This document shows, piece after piece, positions 62,601-64,000 of a stretch of DNA of 64,000 nucleotides. The translations under genes and the position numbers were made by a program. Every line of letters starts with the position of its first letter. Positions within the stretch are counted from its first letter, which is position 1. Location: contig NZ_CP011773.1 in assembly GCF_001021385.1 (NCBI RefSeq), positions 124,001 through 188,000 of the forward strand, read 5' to 3'. This DNA comes from Mycobacterium sp. EPa45. GTDB lineage: Bacteria > Actinomycetota > Actinomycetes > Mycobacteriales > Mycobacteriaceae. The notes beneath the pieces were generated by a model that searched no databases, was not told the DNA's origin, and saw only the letters and a program-made list of their open reading frames with translations.

Positions 62601-63575
62601 ATGCGGGCGATAAGGGTGACTGAGCTGGCTGGTCCGGAGTCAGTGCAGCTGGTCGAGATCGACGAACCCGCCGACGAGGGCGCAATCCTGGTCGACGTTC
62701 ACGCGGCCGGGGTGGCGTTCCCGGACGCCTTGCTCACCCGCGGGCTCTATCAGTACAAGCCGGAGCTGCCGTTCACCCTCGGTGCGGAGGTCGCGGGCGT
62801 CGTGCGGTCCGCCCCGTCCGACGCACAAGTCAAGGCCGGTGACCGGGTGGTCGGTTTGACGATGATCACCGGTGCGATGGCCGAGACGGTCGTGCTCACG
62901 CCGGAACGGGTGTTCCCGCTGCCGGACAACGTCAGTTTCGAGGCCGGAGCGGGCCTGCTGTTCAACGACCTGACGGTGTACTTCGCATTGACCGTGCGCG
63001 GGCGGCTGGCCAAGGGCGAGTCGGTGCTGGTGCACGGGGCCGCAGGCGGTATCGGCACCTCGACATTGCGACTGGCGCCCGCGCTGGGCGCCAGCAGGGT
63101 GATCGCGGTGGTCAGCAGCGAGGAGAAGGCGGACGTCGCCCGGGCGGCCGGCGCCACCGACGTCGTGCTGGCCGACGGCTTCAAGGACGCGGTCGCCGAG
63201 CTGACCGGTGGGAAAGGCGTCGACATCGTGATGGATCCGGTGGGCGGCGACCGGTTCACCGACTCGCTGCGCTCGCTGGCTCCGGCGGGGCGGCTGCTGG
63301 TGGTCGGTTTCACCGGTGGCGAGATCCCCACCGTCAAGGTCAATCGGCTGCTGCTCAACAACATCGACGTCGTCGGGGTCGGGTGGGGCGCCTGGACCAT
63401 GACGCATCCCGGGGCGCTGACCGAACAGTGGGACGGACTGGCCGAGCTGCTGACATCCGGCAAACTGGCTGCACCGCAGCCCGAGGTGTACCCGCTCGAC
63501 CAGGCCGCCGCCGCCGTCGCCTCGCTGGAGAATCGCACCGCCAAGGGCAAGGTCGTCGTTCGCGTTCGGGACTGA
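62601..63575 (+). CDS. NADPH:quinone oxidoreductase (MDR/QOR family)
   Basis: The 324-residue medium-chain reductase has the GroES-like start and the cofactor motif VHGAAGGIGTSTL near residue 148, with no structural or catalytic zinc Cys cluster. Such enzymes reduce quinones or enones using NADPH. ATG 62601 lies 7 bp after the Gre-like gene stop, so the two are probably cotranscribed. Confidence 0.9.
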   Translation: MRAIRVTELAGPESVQLVEIDEPADEGAILVDVHAAGVAFPDALLTRGLYQYKPELPFTLGAEVAGVVRSAPSDAQVKAGDRVVGLTMITGAMAETVVLTPERVFPLPDNVSFEAGAGLLFNDLTVYFALTVRGRLAKGESVLVHGAAGGIGTSTLRLAPALGASRVIAVVSSEEKADVARAAGATDVVLADGFKDAVAELTGGKGVDIVMDPVGGDRFTDSLRSLAPAGRLLVVGFTGGEIPTVKVNRLLLNNIDVVGVGWGAWTMTHPGALTEQWDGLAELLTSGKLAAPQPEVYPLDQAAAAVASLENRTAKGKVVVRVRD

Positions 63576-63643
63576 CCTGGGGACGGTTCGGTTCGGGTGG
63601 TGTGGGGTAGTGGAACCTAGATGCGCCCGTCCGAGGAGAAGCA

Positions 63644-64000
63644 ATGAGCTCACCGGTGAACCTGCCCTGGAGCGAGTGGCTGCCGACCCAACGGTGGTAC
63701 GCCGGTCGCAGCCGAACATTGACGTCGGCGCACACCGCCGAAGTGGTGCCGTTACGGCCGAAGCTCGACCTGATGCTGGTCGACGTCGCCTACACCAATG
63801 GATCGGCCGAACGCTATCAGGTTGTGGTGCAATGGGATTCGGCTCCCCCATCTAGCAACGGCGCGAAGATCGATGACGGTGCCTTCGATGGCCTACACGA
63901 TCCGTCATCGGCCCAGTTCCTGCTGTCGCTGATCGACTCGGGCGCCACGATCGGGAGCGTTACGTTCACCAAGGAGCCCGATGTGACGCTGCCCCTCGAG
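63644..64000 (+). CDS. mak: Maltokinase, N-terminal part (runs off window)
   Basis: The frame from ATG 63644 is open to the end of the window, so the gene is cut. GAGGAGA lies 6 nt upstream. The 119 visible residues match the cap domain of mycobacterial maltokinase (Rv0127 type): LPWSEWLPTQRWYAGRSRTL, LDLMLVDVAYTNG, ERYQVVVQWD and TFTKEPDVTLPLE. The enzyme phosphorylates maltose at C1 in the TreS-Mak-GlgE glucan pathway. The upstream gene is not treS here. Confidence 0.85.
   Translation, partial: MSSPVNLPWSEWLPTQRWYAGRSRTLTSAHTAEVVPLRPKLDLMLVDVAYTNGSAERYQVVVQWDSAPPSSNGAKIDDGAFDGLHDPSSAQFLLSLIDSGATIGSVTFTKEPDVTLPLE

Noticed and set aside
62640..63851. Minus-strand open frame of 403 residues
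   Set aside because: Antisense to the quinone oxidoreductase and maltokinase genes, no recognisable domain.
1..64000. tRNA, rRNA, CRISPR or insertion sequence
   Set aside because: No T-loop-like GTTCRANYC clusters, no repeat-spacer array and no transposase motifs were seen on reading; a tRNAscan or ISfinder search would settle it.

Overview
The window looks like chromosomal DNA of a mycobacterium (Mycolicibacterium-type actinomycete). It carries a complete mceA-F set, F420-dependent luciferase-like oxidoreductases of the Rv3520c type, carveol-dehydrogenase-like SDRs of the mycofactocin-coupled kind, a maltokinase start, a Crp paralogue, Rv1481-type VWA proteins and dense acyl-CoA metabolism. 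No rRNA, tRNA, CRISPR array, prophage or intact insertion sequence was recognised.

Two parts differ in character. Positions 1 to about 53,000 are a catabolic gene island: three intact P450s and one ferredoxin, two aldehyde dehydrogenases, five acyl-CoA dehydrogenases, one acyl-CoA ligase, two family III CoA-transferases, two MaoC hydratases, two thiolase-fold proteins each paired with a DUF35 protein, seven SDRs (one frameshifted), three amidohydrolase-2 proteins, two F420-type oxidoreductases and four TetR regulators. Together these would oxidise an alicyclic or polycyclic (terpenoid or sterol-like) compound, activate it to CoA thioesters and degrade it by beta-oxidation and retro-aldol steps. 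The substrate cannot be read from sequence. An mceA-F operon without yrbE permease genes sits inside the island and probably handles uptake. Positions 54,000 to 64,000 look like ordinary core genome: two VWA membrane proteins, a DUF3072 protein, a PNPOx/DUF2470 protein, a four-gene ABC importer, a Crp-like regulator, a GreA-like protein, a quinone oxidoreductase and the start of maltokinase. The junction holds a frameshifted SDR and a P450 remnant, so the island edge appears to be decaying.

The main observation is regulatory. Two unrelated palindrome families mark the island promoters. Family A (TGTTAAGCA-N2-TGCTTAACA) occurs six times: before the acyl-CoA dehydrogenase at 5590, in the 29.7 kb divergent region, before mceA, before the SDR at 42734, before the SDR ending at 47205 and before the P450 at 48585. 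Its right arm runs into a TANNNT -10 box in most sites. Family B (AAGYAACYAGTTAYTT) occurs five times, at about 13.75, 21.38, 22.35, 26.93 and 29.81 kb, and overlaps a -35 element 17-18 nt from a TANNNT box, in both directions at two divergent promoters. The 29.65-29.94 kb intergenic region has one site of each. This suggests two TetR-type repressors dividing one pathway into two regulons, with the TetR genes at 4795 and 26980 as the nearest candidates.

Layout: 1-4445 plus (amidohydrolase, hydrolase, ALDH, unknown); 4795-8400 plus (TetR, FadE, FadD); 13665-8414 minus (amidohydrolase, SDR, two FadE, TetR); 13849-15443 plus (DUF35, aldolase-type thiolase); 22276-15448 minus (MaoC, VOC, ALDH, P450, APH kinase, FadE); 22444-23592 plus (FadE); 29653-23846 minus (SDR, dehydrogenase, ferredoxin, TetR, CoA-transferase, DUF35, thiolase); 29943-33197 plus (F420 oxidoreductase, MaoC, P450); 42399-33576 minus (mceA-F, secreted protein, unknown); 42734-45691 plus (SDR, CoA-transferase, SDR); 48047-45821 minus (SDR, amidohydrolase); 48585-49793 plus (P450); 50737-50075 minus (TetR); 51317-54077 plus (F420 oxidoreductase, broken SDR, P450 remnant); then core genes.
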